From contig NZ_JAUSVR010000003.1 of assembly GCF_030814815.1 (NCBI RefSeq), positions 124,001 through 188,000 of the forward strand: DNA of 64,000 nucleotides, read 5' to 3'. Origin of the DNA: Ancylobacter amanitiformis (GTDB lineage Bacteria > Pseudomonadota > Alphaproteobacteria > Rhizobiales > Xanthobacteraceae). Under the pieces are notes generated by a model, which had not been told where the DNA came from, searched no databases, and saw nothing but the letters and a program-made list of their open reading frames with translations. Both the position numbers and the translations under genes were made by a program. Of this stretch, positions 29,725-37,848 are shown in pieces (within the stretch, counting starts at the first letter, position 1; every line of letters begins with the position of its first letter).

Positions 29725-31764
29725 TCACAGGTCCTTGCAGAGGCGCAGCGCATCGTAGAGCGCGGCGTGAATGTTGCGCCCGGTCCACGCATCGCCGACG
29801 CGATAGAGCGCGAAGCCCGGCTGCCCGGTCCAGCGCTGCGGACGGCCATCCACCATGGCGTCGAGATCGGTCTCGCCGTCATTGACGGACTGGCCGCGCA
29901 GCGCCTCGAACAGGCCGTCCACCGGCAGCGTGCCGTGATCGACCACCACGCGGTCGATCACGCGCTCTTCCTCGGCCTCGGTCATGGTGTTGCGCAGCGC
30001 CGCCACCAGCCGGTTGCCCTCCGGGTAGATCTCGATCAGCTCCATGTTGGGCGTGAGCACGGTGCCGAGCTTGTAGAGTTCGCGCAGGTGCACCGGCTTG
30101 TTGGTGGTGCCGACCTCCTGGGCGATCTGCAGATCGTGCGTCGCCAGTTCCACGAGGCAGCCGCGCTTGGCCAGCACCTCGGCGGTGGAGGCCGCGTTGT
30201 GGCCGCCGATCTCGTCATAGACCAGCACCGAGCCGGTCGGTTCCACTTTGCCGGCGAGCACGTCCCAGGTGGAGACGGCGTGCTCATGGCCCTTCACAGG
30301 ACCGGGATTGGGCCGGCCGCCGGTCGCCATGATGACGACATCCGGGTTTTCGGCCAGCACATCCGCCGGGGTCGCCTCGCGGCCGAGGCGGATATCGACG
30401 CCCTTCTTGGCGACCTGCGCGAAAAGCCAGCGCGGGATGCCCGACAGCGCCTCGCGCCAGGTGGCCTTGGCCGCGATGTTGACCTGCCCGCCGGCGATAT
30501 TTTCCTTCTCGAACAGCACCACCTTGTGGCCGCGCTCGGCGCAAACGCGCGCCGCTTCCAGCCCGCCCGGGCCGGCGCCGACAACCACGACCGTTCGCGC
30601 CACATCCGCCTTGGGGATGACATGCGGCATGGTGGCCTCGCGGCCCGTGGCCGCGTTCTGCAGACACAGCGCGTCGCCGCCGACATAGATGCGGTCGATG
30701 CAGTAGCCGGCGCCGACGCATTGGCGGATGTCGTCGTCGCGCCCTTCCATCAGCTTCTTGACCAGATGCGGGTCGGCGATGTGGGCGCGCGTCATGGCGA
30801 TCATGTCGACATGGCCCTCGGCGACGGCGCGGGCGCCGGTGGCAAGGTCGGTCACGCGCTGGGCGTGGAAGATCGGCACATCCACTTCGCGCTTGATGGC
30901 GCTGGGCAGGAACAGGAAGGGCGCGACGGGGAAGGACATGTTGGGCAGCGAGACGGCGTGGCTCATCTCGTCCCGCGCCTGCCCGCCGAGAATGTTGAGG
31001 AAGTCGACCAGGCCGCGTCCGGCATATTCGGCGGCGATGGCGACGCAGTCCTCGTGGCTCAGGCCGTCGGCGATCATCTCGTCGCCGGACATGCGCATGC
31101 CGATGACATAGTCCGGCCCGACCGCCTCGCGCATCGCCTCCAGAATCTCGATGCCGAAACGCATGCGGTTTTCCAGGCTGCCGCCATATTCGTCGCTGCG
31201 CTGGTTCACGCTGGGCGACCAGAACTGGTCGATGAGGTGGCCATGCGCGCCGGAAATCTCGCAGCCGTCGAGCTCGCCTTCCTTGCAGCGGCGCACGGCG
31301 TCGGCAAAGGCCTTCACCACGCGGCGGATGTCGTGCCGGTCCATGGCGCGCGGAATGGTGCGCGAGGCCGGCTCGCGCCGCACCGAGGGGGCGAGCGTGG
31401 GAAACCAGTTCTCGGTGTCCCATTTGGTGCGCCGGCCCATATGGGTGAGCTGGATCATCAGCTTGGCGCCGTGGGCGTGCACGCGTTCGGAAAACTGCTG
31501 GAAATAGGGAATGACGCTGTCGTCGGCGACCGAGATCTGGTTCCAGGGCGCGGCGGGGCTGTCGATGGCGACCGAGGAGGAGCCGCCGAACATGGTCAGG
31601 CCGATGCCGCCCTTGGCCTTTTCCATGTGGTAGAGCTGGTAGCGCTCCTGCGGCTTGCCATCCTTGCCGTAGCCGGGCGCGTGCGATGTCGACATCACCC
31701 GGTTGCGGATGGTGAGACCCTTGATGGTCAAGGGTTTCAGCAAGGCCTCGGCATTGGCGATCAT
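29725..31764 (-). CDS. dgcA: Dimethylglycine demethylase flavoprotein DgcA
   Basis: This 679-residue Old Yellow Enzyme-type protein has an N-terminal FMN barrel (LTIKGLTIRNRVMSTSHAP; GAHGHLIDQFWSPSVNQRSD), an Fe-S segment RQCVGAGYCIDR ending in DALCLQNAATGRE, and a C-terminal FAD/NAD domain starting VVVVGAGPGGLEAARVCAER. It N-demethylates dimethylglycine to sarcosine. It starts the dgcA-dgcB-etfA-etfB operon, with only 14 bases before dgcB. I chose the ATG at 31764 (MIANAEALLKPL). A stachydrine-type demethylase is the main alternative; the neighbours favour dimethylglycine. Confidence 0.92.
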   Translation of the reverse strand: MIANAEALLKPLTIKGLTIRNRVMSTSHAPGYGKDGKPQERYQLYHMEKAKGGIGLTMFGGSSSVAIDSPAAPWNQISVADDSVIPYFQQFSERVHAHGAKLMIQLTHMGRRTKWDTENWFPTLAPSVRREPASRTIPRAMDRHDIRRVVKAFADAVRRCKEGELDGCEISGAHGHLIDQFWSPSVNQRSDEYGGSLENRMRFGIEILEAMREAVGPDYVIGMRMSGDEMIADGLSHEDCVAIAAEYAGRGLVDFLNILGGQARDEMSHAVSLPNMSFPVAPFLFLPSAIKREVDVPIFHAQRVTDLATGARAVAEGHVDMIAMTRAHIADPHLVKKLMEGRDDDIRQCVGAGYCIDRIYVGGDALCLQNAATGREATMPHVIPKADVARTVVVVGAGPGGLEAARVCAERGHKVVLFEKENIAGGQVNIAAKATWREALSGIPRWLFAQVAKKGVDIRLGREATPADVLAENPDVVIMATGGRPNPGPVKGHEHAVSTWDVLAGKVEPTGSVLVYDEIGGHNAASTAEVLAKRGCLVELATHDLQIAQEVGTTNKPVHLRELYKLGTVLTPNMELIEIYPEGNRLVAALRNTMTEAEEERVIDRVVVDHGTLPVDGLFEALRGQSVNDGETDLDAMVDGRPQRWTGQPGFALYRVGDAWTGRNIHAALYDALRLCKDL

Positions 31765-31898
31765 GATGGTCGCGCGCTCCTTCGACCGCGATCCGGCACC
31801 CGATGCGGGGCCATCTGCGAGGTTCCCACGATAGGTCGCTTCTGCCCATGGCGAACAGAAGGTTTGCGCCATCGTCCCGGTAGGACTGCGACCCCTTT

Positions 31899-31952
31899 CA
31901 GCGGAACAGGATGCGTCAGCGGAACAGGATGCGTCAGCGGAACAGGATGCGC
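31899..31952 (-). repeat. 18-base tandem triplication of a gene 3' end
   Basis: Three copies of CAGCGGAACAGGATGCGT (the third ends GC) run across the stop of the DUF1275 gene. The copy inside the gene encodes RILFR and stop; two more copies lie beyond it. Confidence 0.9.
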
Positions 31953-32746
31953 AGGAAGGACGGACCGGCCAGCGCGAACACGATCAGCGCCAGCGGAACC
32001 GAGAAGACGAAACCGACATAGCTGAAGCCGAGCGCGCCGGTGATCCCCCCGAAGAAGAAGCAGCCGAGGAAATAGCACAGCAGTTTCAGCTTCTCGCGGT
32101 CGGCCATCACCAGCGGGGCGCTTGTGCCGCGGCGGCGGCGGTTGGAATAGAACAGCTTGCCCAGCTCGATGCCGATATCGGTGACGATGCCGGTCATGTG
32201 GGTGGTGCGGATCTTGGCGCCCGACATCTTGGTGACGGTGGCGTTCTGCAGCCCCATGATGAAGCACAGGACCGCCACTTCCATGCCGAGTACGACGCTG
32301 GACGAGCGCGTATAGGCGCCCAGCAGGCCGAAGGCGAGCAGCAGGCACGCTTCCAGCGCGAGGGGCAGCGAGTATTCGCGGCCGGCATGGTGCAGCCGGC
32401 CCCAGTTCACCAGCACGGCGGAGGTGGCCGCGCCGAGCAGGAAGGCGATCAGTGCGCCCACGCCCGACACGACAAGGTCCAGCGCGCCGACCACGGCATG
32501 GTCGGCCGCGGAGGAGATGATGCCGGACATGTGCGAGGTGTACTGACCCACCGCCAGCAGCCCGCCGGCATTGGTGGCGCCGGCGACGAAGGTCATGGGC
32601 AGGCCAAGCCACGCATCGGCCAGCGGCGTGCGTTGCGGCGCCAGCATGTCGGCGGTCAGCGTGGTGTAGCGGGCGGCCAACTGGCGGTAGCCGGTCGGCT
32701 TCAGGGGCGCGTTCATATCGGTTGCGCGGCGGATATCCGCGCTCAT
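31934..32746 (-). CDS. DUF1275 (YoaK) family membrane protein
   Basis: This 270-residue protein has about six membrane helices and the DUF1275 pattern: LPMTFVAGATNAGGLLAVGQ, TSHMSGIISS, and a middle FIMGLQNATVTKMSGAKIR-TTHMTG block. The family is widespread and its substrate unknown, though it resembles transporters. It lies between the dgc operon and a regulator, on the same strand, but no link to choline is known. The start could also be an ATG at 32716. The 3' end is triplicated by an 18-base repeat. Confidence 0.88.
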   Translation of the reverse strand: MSADIRRATDMNAPLKPTGYRQLAARYTTLTADMLAPQRTPLADAWLGLPMTFVAGATNAGGLLAVGQYTSHMSGIISSAADHAVVGALDLVVSGVGALIAFLLGAATSAVLVNWGRLHHAGREYSLPLALEACLLLAFGLLGAYTRSSSVVLGMEVAVLCFIMGLQNATVTKMSGAKIRTTHMTGIVTDIGIELGKLFYSNRRRRGTSAPLVMADREKLKLLCYFLGCFFFGGITGALGFSYVGFVFSVPLALIVFALAGPSFLRILFR

Positions 32747-32867
32747 CGGCCGGGGTGAGATCGACCAGATCGGAAGATCGCTGAGTCACTAATAGCATGC
32801 ACCGCCCTGCGCCAGAGTAAACAACGCTCACATTGCGGTGCGGTAGGGCCGTTCGTTTGCGCGTGGG

Positions 32868-33842
32868 TCAGATGGACGGGACGGGCGCCGCCCGGGGCCG
32901 GCGCTCGGCGCTGGGCGGGCGGCCGAAGCGGCGGGCATAGGCGGTGGAGAAATGCGCCGCCGACTGGAAGCCGCAGGCGAGCCCGACATCGGTGACGGGC
33001 AGGGGCGACAGGCGCAGCAATTCGCGCGCCCGCTCCAGCCGCAGGCCCAGATGATAGGCGGCGGGGGTGACGCCGAGGTGCCGCCGGAACAGCCGTTCCA
33101 GATGGCGCGGCGAGACGTCGAGCCGGCGGGCGATGGCGGCGATGCCGGGGGGGCGTTCGATCGCCCTTTCCATCAGCCGCACCGCGCGGGCGAGCGTGGG
33201 GTCGGGCAGGGCCGGGCGGGGGCGCGCCGCGATCCGCTCGCCGGAGCGCCGCCCCGCCGGATCGACGATGAACTGTTCGGACACTTTATCGGCCAGCGCG
33301 CGGCCGGCCTTGGCCTCGATCAGCGCCAGCATCATGGCGAGCGGGGCCACGCCGCCGGTGCAGGTGAGCCGGTCGCGATCGATCACGAAGGCTTCCTCGA
33401 CGAAGTCGATCTCGGGAAACTCCTCGCGAATGGCCGAGAGATTCTCCCAATGCACGGCGCAGCGGTGGAAATCCAGCAGCCCCGCTTCGGCCAGCACGAA
33501 GCTGCCGGTGCACAGCGCGCCCAGCGCCGTGCCGCGCCGGCCCAGTCGGCGCAGCGCATCGGCAATGGCCGGGGTCGCGGCGTGGCGAATGTCGGTGCCG
33601 CCGCACACGATGATGAGGTCGAGCGGGCCGGCCTCCGCGAGGGCGACGGTCGGGGAGAGCGTCAGCCCGTTGCTGGCCGGCGCCGGCGTGCCGTCGAGCG
33701 TCACGACGCGCCAGGAATAAAGCGCGGCCTCGGCGACGTAATTCGCCATGCGCAGCGCCTCCAGCGCGTTGGCGCAGGCGATCATCGAATGGTTCGGCAG
33801 GGTAAGGAAGCCGATATGCGAAAGCGTGGCGAGGCTGAGCAC
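32868..33842 (-). CDS. GlxA-family AraC-type regulator (GbdR/CdhR-like)
   Basis: A roughly 324-residue regulator with an N-terminal DJ-1/PfpI amidotransferase-like domain (IGFLTLPNHSMIACANALEA, GALCTGSFVLAEAGLLD) and a C-terminal AraC DNA-binding domain (IAAIARRLDVSPRHLERLFR, VTDVGLACGFQSAAHFSTAY). This class controls quaternary-amine and amino-acid use, such as GbdR, SouR and CdhR. The start is uncertain: the frame is open to 34100, but those upstream codons are AT-rich and not conserved in look. I chose a GTG at 33842 with CGGACAG upstream. A second protein of this class is at 39872-40951. Confidence 0.8.
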   Translation of the reverse strand: MLSLATLSHIGFLTLPNHSMIACANALEALRMANYVAEAALYSWRVVTLDGTPAPASNGLTLSPTVALAEAGPLDLIIVCGGTDIRHAATPAIADALRRLGRRGTALGALCTGSFVLAEAGLLDFHRCAVHWENLSAIREEFPEIDFVEEAFVIDRDRLTCTGGVAPLAMMLALIEAKAGRALADKVSEQFIVDPAGRRSGERIAARPRPALPDPTLARAVRLMERAIERPPGIAAIARRLDVSPRHLERLFRRHLGVTPAAYHLGLRLERARELLRLSPLPVTDVGLACGFQSAAHFSTAYARRFGRPPSAERRPRAAPVPSI

Positions 33843-34098
33843 GGGATGCTGTCCGATTTCGGTCGCAATCAGTCTTGAATCAATCAAGAGAGCCGGTTCT
33901 TGCGTTTCGTCGCGTCCTGAAAGGGGCGATCCAGCTTGCTGAGCGTATTGATTGGTTTCGCAATGTTTCCATCGGGCGACATCATGCAATAAATCGCTTA
34001 GAAATACCCGGGCATCGTCATGGGCAAGCAAGAAAGCCGCCGCAAAAATGACGCCGCGTTCACTGGAAATAGGGACATGGCAACGCGGGAGTCGCGAC

Positions 34099-34836
34099 AT
34101 GCGTTTCGCAGGAACTTCATACGCCTCCTTTCATGGCTGGCTGCCCGGCCGGATCCTGCTTCCGCTGGGTTTCGGGGCCGCCGTGCTGGTGGGAATCTAC
34201 GCCTTTGCCGATGACCATGGCTATCGGCGTGCGCTCGCCGAGCAGGTGCCGCAGAAGAACGAGGCCCGCCTGATCGCCGAAGAGCCGAGCGAGGCGCTGC
34301 TGAACGAGGCGGAGGCGGCGGCCAAGAGCGACCGGCAGGGCATTCCCGGCCTGCTGCGGGCAATCGATCCCACCGCGCTCTATCGTGGCGCGGCCGAGCC
34401 CGCGTCGAGCGTCGCGGTGGCGGCGCCGGCCGCCGTTTCCGCGCCGAAGCATGCGGCGCCGCATGTCGCGGCCGTGATGCCGGCCGGCGTTGAACGGTTC
34501 GATCGCTGCGAGGGCGCATGCGACACGCGCGATCCCATGATCATAAGCGCCTCCTATCACATCGGCCTGACCTCCGCGGCTGCCGATTCCGTGGCGGCTC
34601 CGACCGGTGCGCACGCGATGTTGGCGGCGCCACCCACTCCTTTCACGCCCGCTCCTGCCGCACCTGTGGCCGAGGCTGAAACGGGCGGCTTCTTCGGCCT
34701 GCCCAGCGCCGGCGCCATTGTCGACCGCACGGTCGAGGGCACGGCTTCCGCCTATGGCGCGGTGAAGAACGGCGCGGCCGCGGCGGTGGACAGCGTGCGC
34801 GGCGCGGTCAGCGGCGCCTTTTCGTTCATGCGCTGA
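34099..34836 (+). CDS. Hypothetical Ala/Pro-rich exported protein
   Basis: This 245-residue protein has an uncleaved or signal-like hydrophobic segment (RILLPLGFGAAVLVGIYAF, about residues 17-36). A long Ala-rich stretch contains CEGACDTRDP and ISASYHIGL, and the C-terminus is Gly/Ala-rich (TASAYGAVKNGAAAAVDSV). ATG at 34099 follows GCGGGAG. I do not recognise the family. The sequence looks periplasmic and disordered, with no enzyme motif. It is divergent from the GlxA-type regulator and convergent with gbcB. Confidence 0.65.
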   Translation: MRFAGTSYASFHGWLPGRILLPLGFGAAVLVGIYAFADDHGYRRALAEQVPQKNEARLIAEEPSEALLNEAEAAAKSDRQGIPGLLRAIDPTALYRGAAEPASSVAVAAPAAVSAPKHAAPHVAAVMPAGVERFDRCEGACDTRDPMIISASYHIGLTSAAADSVAAPTGAHAMLAAPPTPFTPAPAAPVAEAETGGFFGLPSAGAIVDRTVEGTASAYGAVKNGAAAAVDSVRGAVSGAFSFMR

Positions 34837-34859
34837 GGCGGCGCGCCGCGGCCGGCGGC

Positions 34860-36038
34860 TCAGCGGTCCACCACGAGATTGCTGGTCGGCTTCGAGCAGC
34901 ACAGCAGCGCCATTCCGGCATCGATCTCGCGCTGGCGGATACCGCCGCCGTGCTTCATGTCCACCGTGCCATCGAGCAGCTTCGACTTGCAGGTGCCGCA
35001 CAGGCCCTTCGAGCAGGAAGAGGGCAGCCGGACGCCGGCGCGGCGGGCGGCGTCGAGCACGAACATGTCGGACCGGCACTCGATGGTGCGCTTCTGCCTG
35101 GCGAACTCGACCGTGTAGGTGGTCACGGCCGGCGCCTCCAGGGCGCGCTCCACGGCCTCCAGCCCTTCGGCGCTGATCACCTCGGCCGCCACGTCGGGCT
35201 CGGCCTTGGCGAGTTCGGCGAAGTCGAAGCTCTCCTCGTGATGCCGGGCCATGTCGAAGCCCGCGCCCTTCAGCATCTCGCGCACCGCCGCCATGAAGGG
35301 CGAGGGGCCGCAGACGAAGATCTCGCGCTGCGCATAATCCGGCGCAACGTGATGGAGAAGGCCGAGATTCAGCCGGCCGCGCAGGCCGTGCCACGGTTCG
35401 AACGCGCTGTCCGCCTCGCAGACCGGGGCGAAGCGGAAGCTTTTCTGGTTGCGCGCCATCAACTCCAGCTCCGTGCGGAAGATGATGTCGACCGGCGAGC
35501 GCGCGGCGTGCACGAAGACGATGTCGCGCGCCTCGCCCAGGTCGTGAAAGGTGCGCGCCATCGACATCAGCGGGGTGATGCCGCTGCCGCCCGAGAGGAA
35601 CAGATATTTCGGCGCGTGATCGGGCGTCTGCGAGGCGGTGCCCTGCATGAGGCAGGAGAAATCGCCCATCGGCCCGACCGCCCGCAGCGCCGAGCCGACC
35701 TTTATCGTGTCATGCAGGAAATTCGACACCGGCCCGTTCGGCACGCGCTTCACGGTGATGGCGAGCGTGTGCGGGCGCGTGGGCGCGGAGGCGATGGTGT
35801 AGCAGCGGTTGACGCTCTCGCCGCCGATCTCGAGGTCGAGGGTGAGGAACTGGCCCGGCGCGTAGCGGAACAGGCACGGGTCCTTCGGCGCGAGCACGAA
35901 GGTCTTCACGTCGGCCGTCTCGTTGCGGATCTCGCGCACGATCAGCGCATCGTCCACCTCTGGGTTCCAGAGCGGCAGGGTGCCGGCGAGACGCAGGGCC
36001 GCGGGATCGGGCGAGACGTTGGGAGTGGCAGCGTCCAT
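34860..36038 (-). CDS. gbcB: Glycine betaine demethylase reductase GbcB
   Basis: This 392-residue ferredoxin reductase has an FAD domain (CYTIASAPTRPHTLAITVKR), an NAD domain (YLFLSGGSGITPLMSMAR, REIFVCGPSPFM), and a C-terminal plant-type 2Fe-2S cluster (LPSSCSKGLCGTCKSKLLDG plus a later CC pair). It supplies electrons to the Rieske oxygenase GbcA. ATG at 36038 gives MDAATPNV. It lies 189 bases after gbcA, with a dispersed palindrome between. Confidence 0.92.
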   Translation of the reverse strand: MDAATPNVSPDPAALRLAGTLPLWNPEVDDALIVREIRNETADVKTFVLAPKDPCLFRYAPGQFLTLDLEIGGESVNRCYTIASAPTRPHTLAITVKRVPNGPVSNFLHDTIKVGSALRAVGPMGDFSCLMQGTASQTPDHAPKYLFLSGGSGITPLMSMARTFHDLGEARDIVFVHAARSPVDIIFRTELELMARNQKSFRFAPVCEADSAFEPWHGLRGRLNLGLLHHVAPDYAQREIFVCGPSPFMAAVREMLKGAGFDMARHHEESFDFAELAKAEPDVAAEVISAEGLEAVERALEAPAVTTYTVEFARQKRTIECRSDMFVLDAARRAGVRLPSSCSKGLCGTCKSKLLDGTVDMKHGGGIRQREIDAGMALLCCSKPTSNLVVDR

Positions 36039-36086
36039 GGTGTTCCGGTTCCGATTATGTGCGGCCGCTCCGCGGAGCCGGTCCTG

Positions 36087-36209
36087 CCCCCTCTCCCCGT
36101 CGGGGAGAGGGTTGGAGTGAGGGGTCTTAAACGCTCCGCAATCGCTGGAACCCCTCACCGACCCGCTGCGCGGGCCACCTCTCCCCAACGGGGAGAGGGA
36201 CGTGAGAGG
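36087..36209. repeat. Dispersed palindromic repeat, copy 2 (between gbcA and gbcB)
   Basis: CCTCTCCCCGTCGGGGAGAGG and a matching CCTCTCCCCAACGGGGAGAGG flank a GTGAGGGG/CCCCTCAC core. It is the same element as at 13611 and 46201. Confidence 0.85.
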
Positions 36210-36227
36210 GGCGGTAATATCGACCGC

Positions 36228-37487
36228 TCAGCGCCCGGTATGCTCGGCCATGCGGCCGATATACCAGTTGCAGAACTTGTCCACGAGCATCTCGGTGTGC
36301 GGCGAGTAGGGGCCGGGCTCATAGGCCGGTGAGCGCGCGCCTTCCTGGCAATAGCCGACCAGCGTCGAATCCTGGTCGTTGGTGGCATCCCACACGCCGA
36401 CGAGGTTTTCGAGATCATAGTCGACGCCCTCGACCGCATCCTTGTGCACCAGCCACTTGGTGCGCAGCAGCGAGCGTTCGGCGTCGAGCGGCAGCACCGA
36501 GAACACCACCGCGTGGTCGGACATGAAGTGGTGCCAGCTATTGGGCTGGGTCCAGAAATGCAGCGCGCCGTGGCGGGGATCGTTGATCGTGCCCAGGAGC
36601 TTCTTGCAGGCGGCCCTGGTGTCGTTGGTGTGGCTCTCGCCGTCGCCGGCCAGCGGCAGGCGCTCGGTGCGATAGCCCGTCACCATGTCGTCGAGATGCT
36701 CGATCATTTCCGAGGGGAAGCCGCAGCTTTCCCACTCGCGATGCGAGTCGGTGACGAGCTTGGCATATTCCTCGGCCTCCTTGCGGCCGTGCTCGTCGAG
36801 TTCCTCCGGCGCGAAGCCGAAACCATAGGCGAAGAGCGGCACGGTGAGCTCGGGGTGGTTGCCCGCGCAGTGATAGCACTCGCGGTTATTCTCCATGGTG
36901 AGCTTCCAGTTGCCCGGCTCGATAATGTCCTTCTCGAAGGCGACCTTGGCGTTCTTCAGATCGTGCGGCGCGAGATAGGGCGCCATCTTTGCCGCCATGA
37001 CGTCGAAATCGGCCGGTGGGTCGTCGCTGAGGCATACGAAGATGAGACCTTCCAGCGAGCGCACATGCACGGGCTTGAGGCCGTGGCAGCCGGGATCGAA
37101 ATCAGCCCCCATATGCTCGGCGAAGAGCAGCTTGCCGTCGAGGCCGTAGGTCCAGCTATGGTAGCGGCAGACCAGGTTGCCCACCGTGCTCTTGTAATCG
37201 TGCACGATCGGCGCGCCGCGGTGGCGGCAGACATTGTGGAAGGCGCGGACATTCATGTCGTCGTCGCGCACGAGGAAGATGGCGTAGCTGCCGATGTTGA
37301 GGCTCATCGCGTCGCCCGGCTCGGGAATGTCGGGATCGACGCCGACGAAGATCCAGTGGCGACCGAAGATGACGTTCATGTCCGCCTCGAAGATCTCGGG
37401 GCTGGTGTAGAACGGTGCTTCAAGGCTGTAGCCCGGCTGGCGGCGGCGCAGCAGCGCCTTGAGCGGCGTTTGCGTGGAATCCAGCAT
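36228..37487 (-). CDS. gbcA: Glycine betaine demethylase Rieske oxygenase GbcA
   Basis: This 419-residue Rieske non-heme iron oxygenase has the Rieske 2Fe-2S ligands Cys87-x-His89 (CRHRG) and Cys107-xx-His110 (CRYH). A mononuclear iron site follows in MENNRECYHCAGNHPEL. It oxidatively demethylates glycine betaine to dimethylglycine, releasing formaldehyde. The start MLDSTQTPL matches GbcA. Its upstream region holds a strong palindrome, direct repeats and an octanucleotide array. Stachydrine demethylase is related, but the adjoining dgc and sox genes support GbcA. Confidence 0.93.
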   Translation of the reverse strand: MLDSTQTPLKALLRRRQPGYSLEAPFYTSPEIFEADMNVIFGRHWIFVGVDPDIPEPGDAMSLNIGSYAIFLVRDDDMNVRAFHNVCRHRGAPIVHDYKSTVGNLVCRYHSWTYGLDGKLLFAEHMGADFDPGCHGLKPVHVRSLEGLIFVCLSDDPPADFDVMAAKMAPYLAPHDLKNAKVAFEKDIIEPGNWKLTMENNRECYHCAGNHPELTVPLFAYGFGFAPEELDEHGRKEAEEYAKLVTDSHREWESCGFPSEMIEHLDDMVTGYRTERLPLAGDGESHTNDTRAACKKLLGTINDPRHGALHFWTQPNSWHHFMSDHAVVFSVLPLDAERSLLRTKWLVHKDAVEGVDYDLENLVGVWDATNDQDSTLVGYCQEGARSPAYEPGPYSPHTEMLVDKFCNWYIGRMAEHTGR

Positions 37488-37511
37488 CGACAGTTCTCCC
37501 TCGCGGGTCCC

Positions 37512-37556
37512 GGCCCGCTTGTCGTCTGGAATGGAATTGTTCGACTAAAGCGGGCC
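37512..37556. promoter_or_regulatory. Inverted repeat in gbcA leader
   Basis: GGCCCGCTT (37512-37520) pairs with AAGCGGGCC (37548-37556), with an inner GTCG/CGAC pair. It begins 25 bases before the gbcA start and could be an mRNA hairpin or a protein site. Confidence 0.5.
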
Positions 37557-37566
37557 GGTGACTTTC

Positions 37567-37599
37567 ATAAATCCGACAATGGATTTATCGAAGCCGACA
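37567..37599. promoter_or_regulatory. Candidate GbdR-type operator upstream of gbcA
   Basis: A perfect palindrome ATAAATCC-GACAAT-GGATTTAT covers 37567-37588. Overlapping it are two direct CCGACA copies (37573-37578 and 37594-37599) spaced 21 bases apart, the spacing AraC-family proteins favour. A similar pair upstream of soxB (GCGACA/GCGACG, 20 bases apart) supports a shared regulator. This is inference. Confidence 0.45.
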
Positions 37600-37684
37600 T
37601 TTGCCGGTCACGAGGCGAGGAGACCGGAGGCGGAGGGCGGCGCGGCGCGGTTTCCTCGCGGGATCTGGCGGTCGCTCGGCTCGC

Positions 37685-37780
37685 AAGACCCCAAGACCCC
37701 AAGACCCCAAGACCCCAAGACCCCAAGACCCCAAGACCCCAAGACCCCAAGACCCCAAGACCCCAAGACCCCAAGACCCT
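37685..37780. repeat. Octanucleotide tandem repeat (AAGACCCC)12, G4-forming on minus strand
   Basis: Twelve uninterrupted 8-base units run from 37685 to 37780; the only change is a final T. On the minus strand the units read GGGGTCTT, so four-G tracts are spaced by four bases, a strong G-quadruplex pattern. It lies about 200-290 bases upstream of the gbcA start. Confidence 0.95.
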
Positions 37781-37848
37781 GTGCGCCCCTGCGTTCAAGC
37801 GGTCACGCGCTCCGGCGCTCGCAGCCCCGCGTTCACTGGCCCCGGCGC

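Larger units (their letters stand above)
37488..37848. other. gbcA upstream region
   Basis: No gene is evident here. On the minus strand the region runs from the stop of an AraC-type gene to the gbcA start. It holds the tandem octanucleotide array and several candidate operators listed separately. Long plus-strand frames that cross it are repeats of DPKTPRPQ coding and are noise. Confidence 0.7.

Noticed and set aside
29767-32025. A 752-residue plus-strand frame
   Set aside because: It is antisense to dgcA and has the composition of a shadow; no domain is visible.
37685-37780. The octanucleotide array as a CRISPR
   Set aside because: Units are contiguous, 8 bases, with no spacers and no cas genes nearby.
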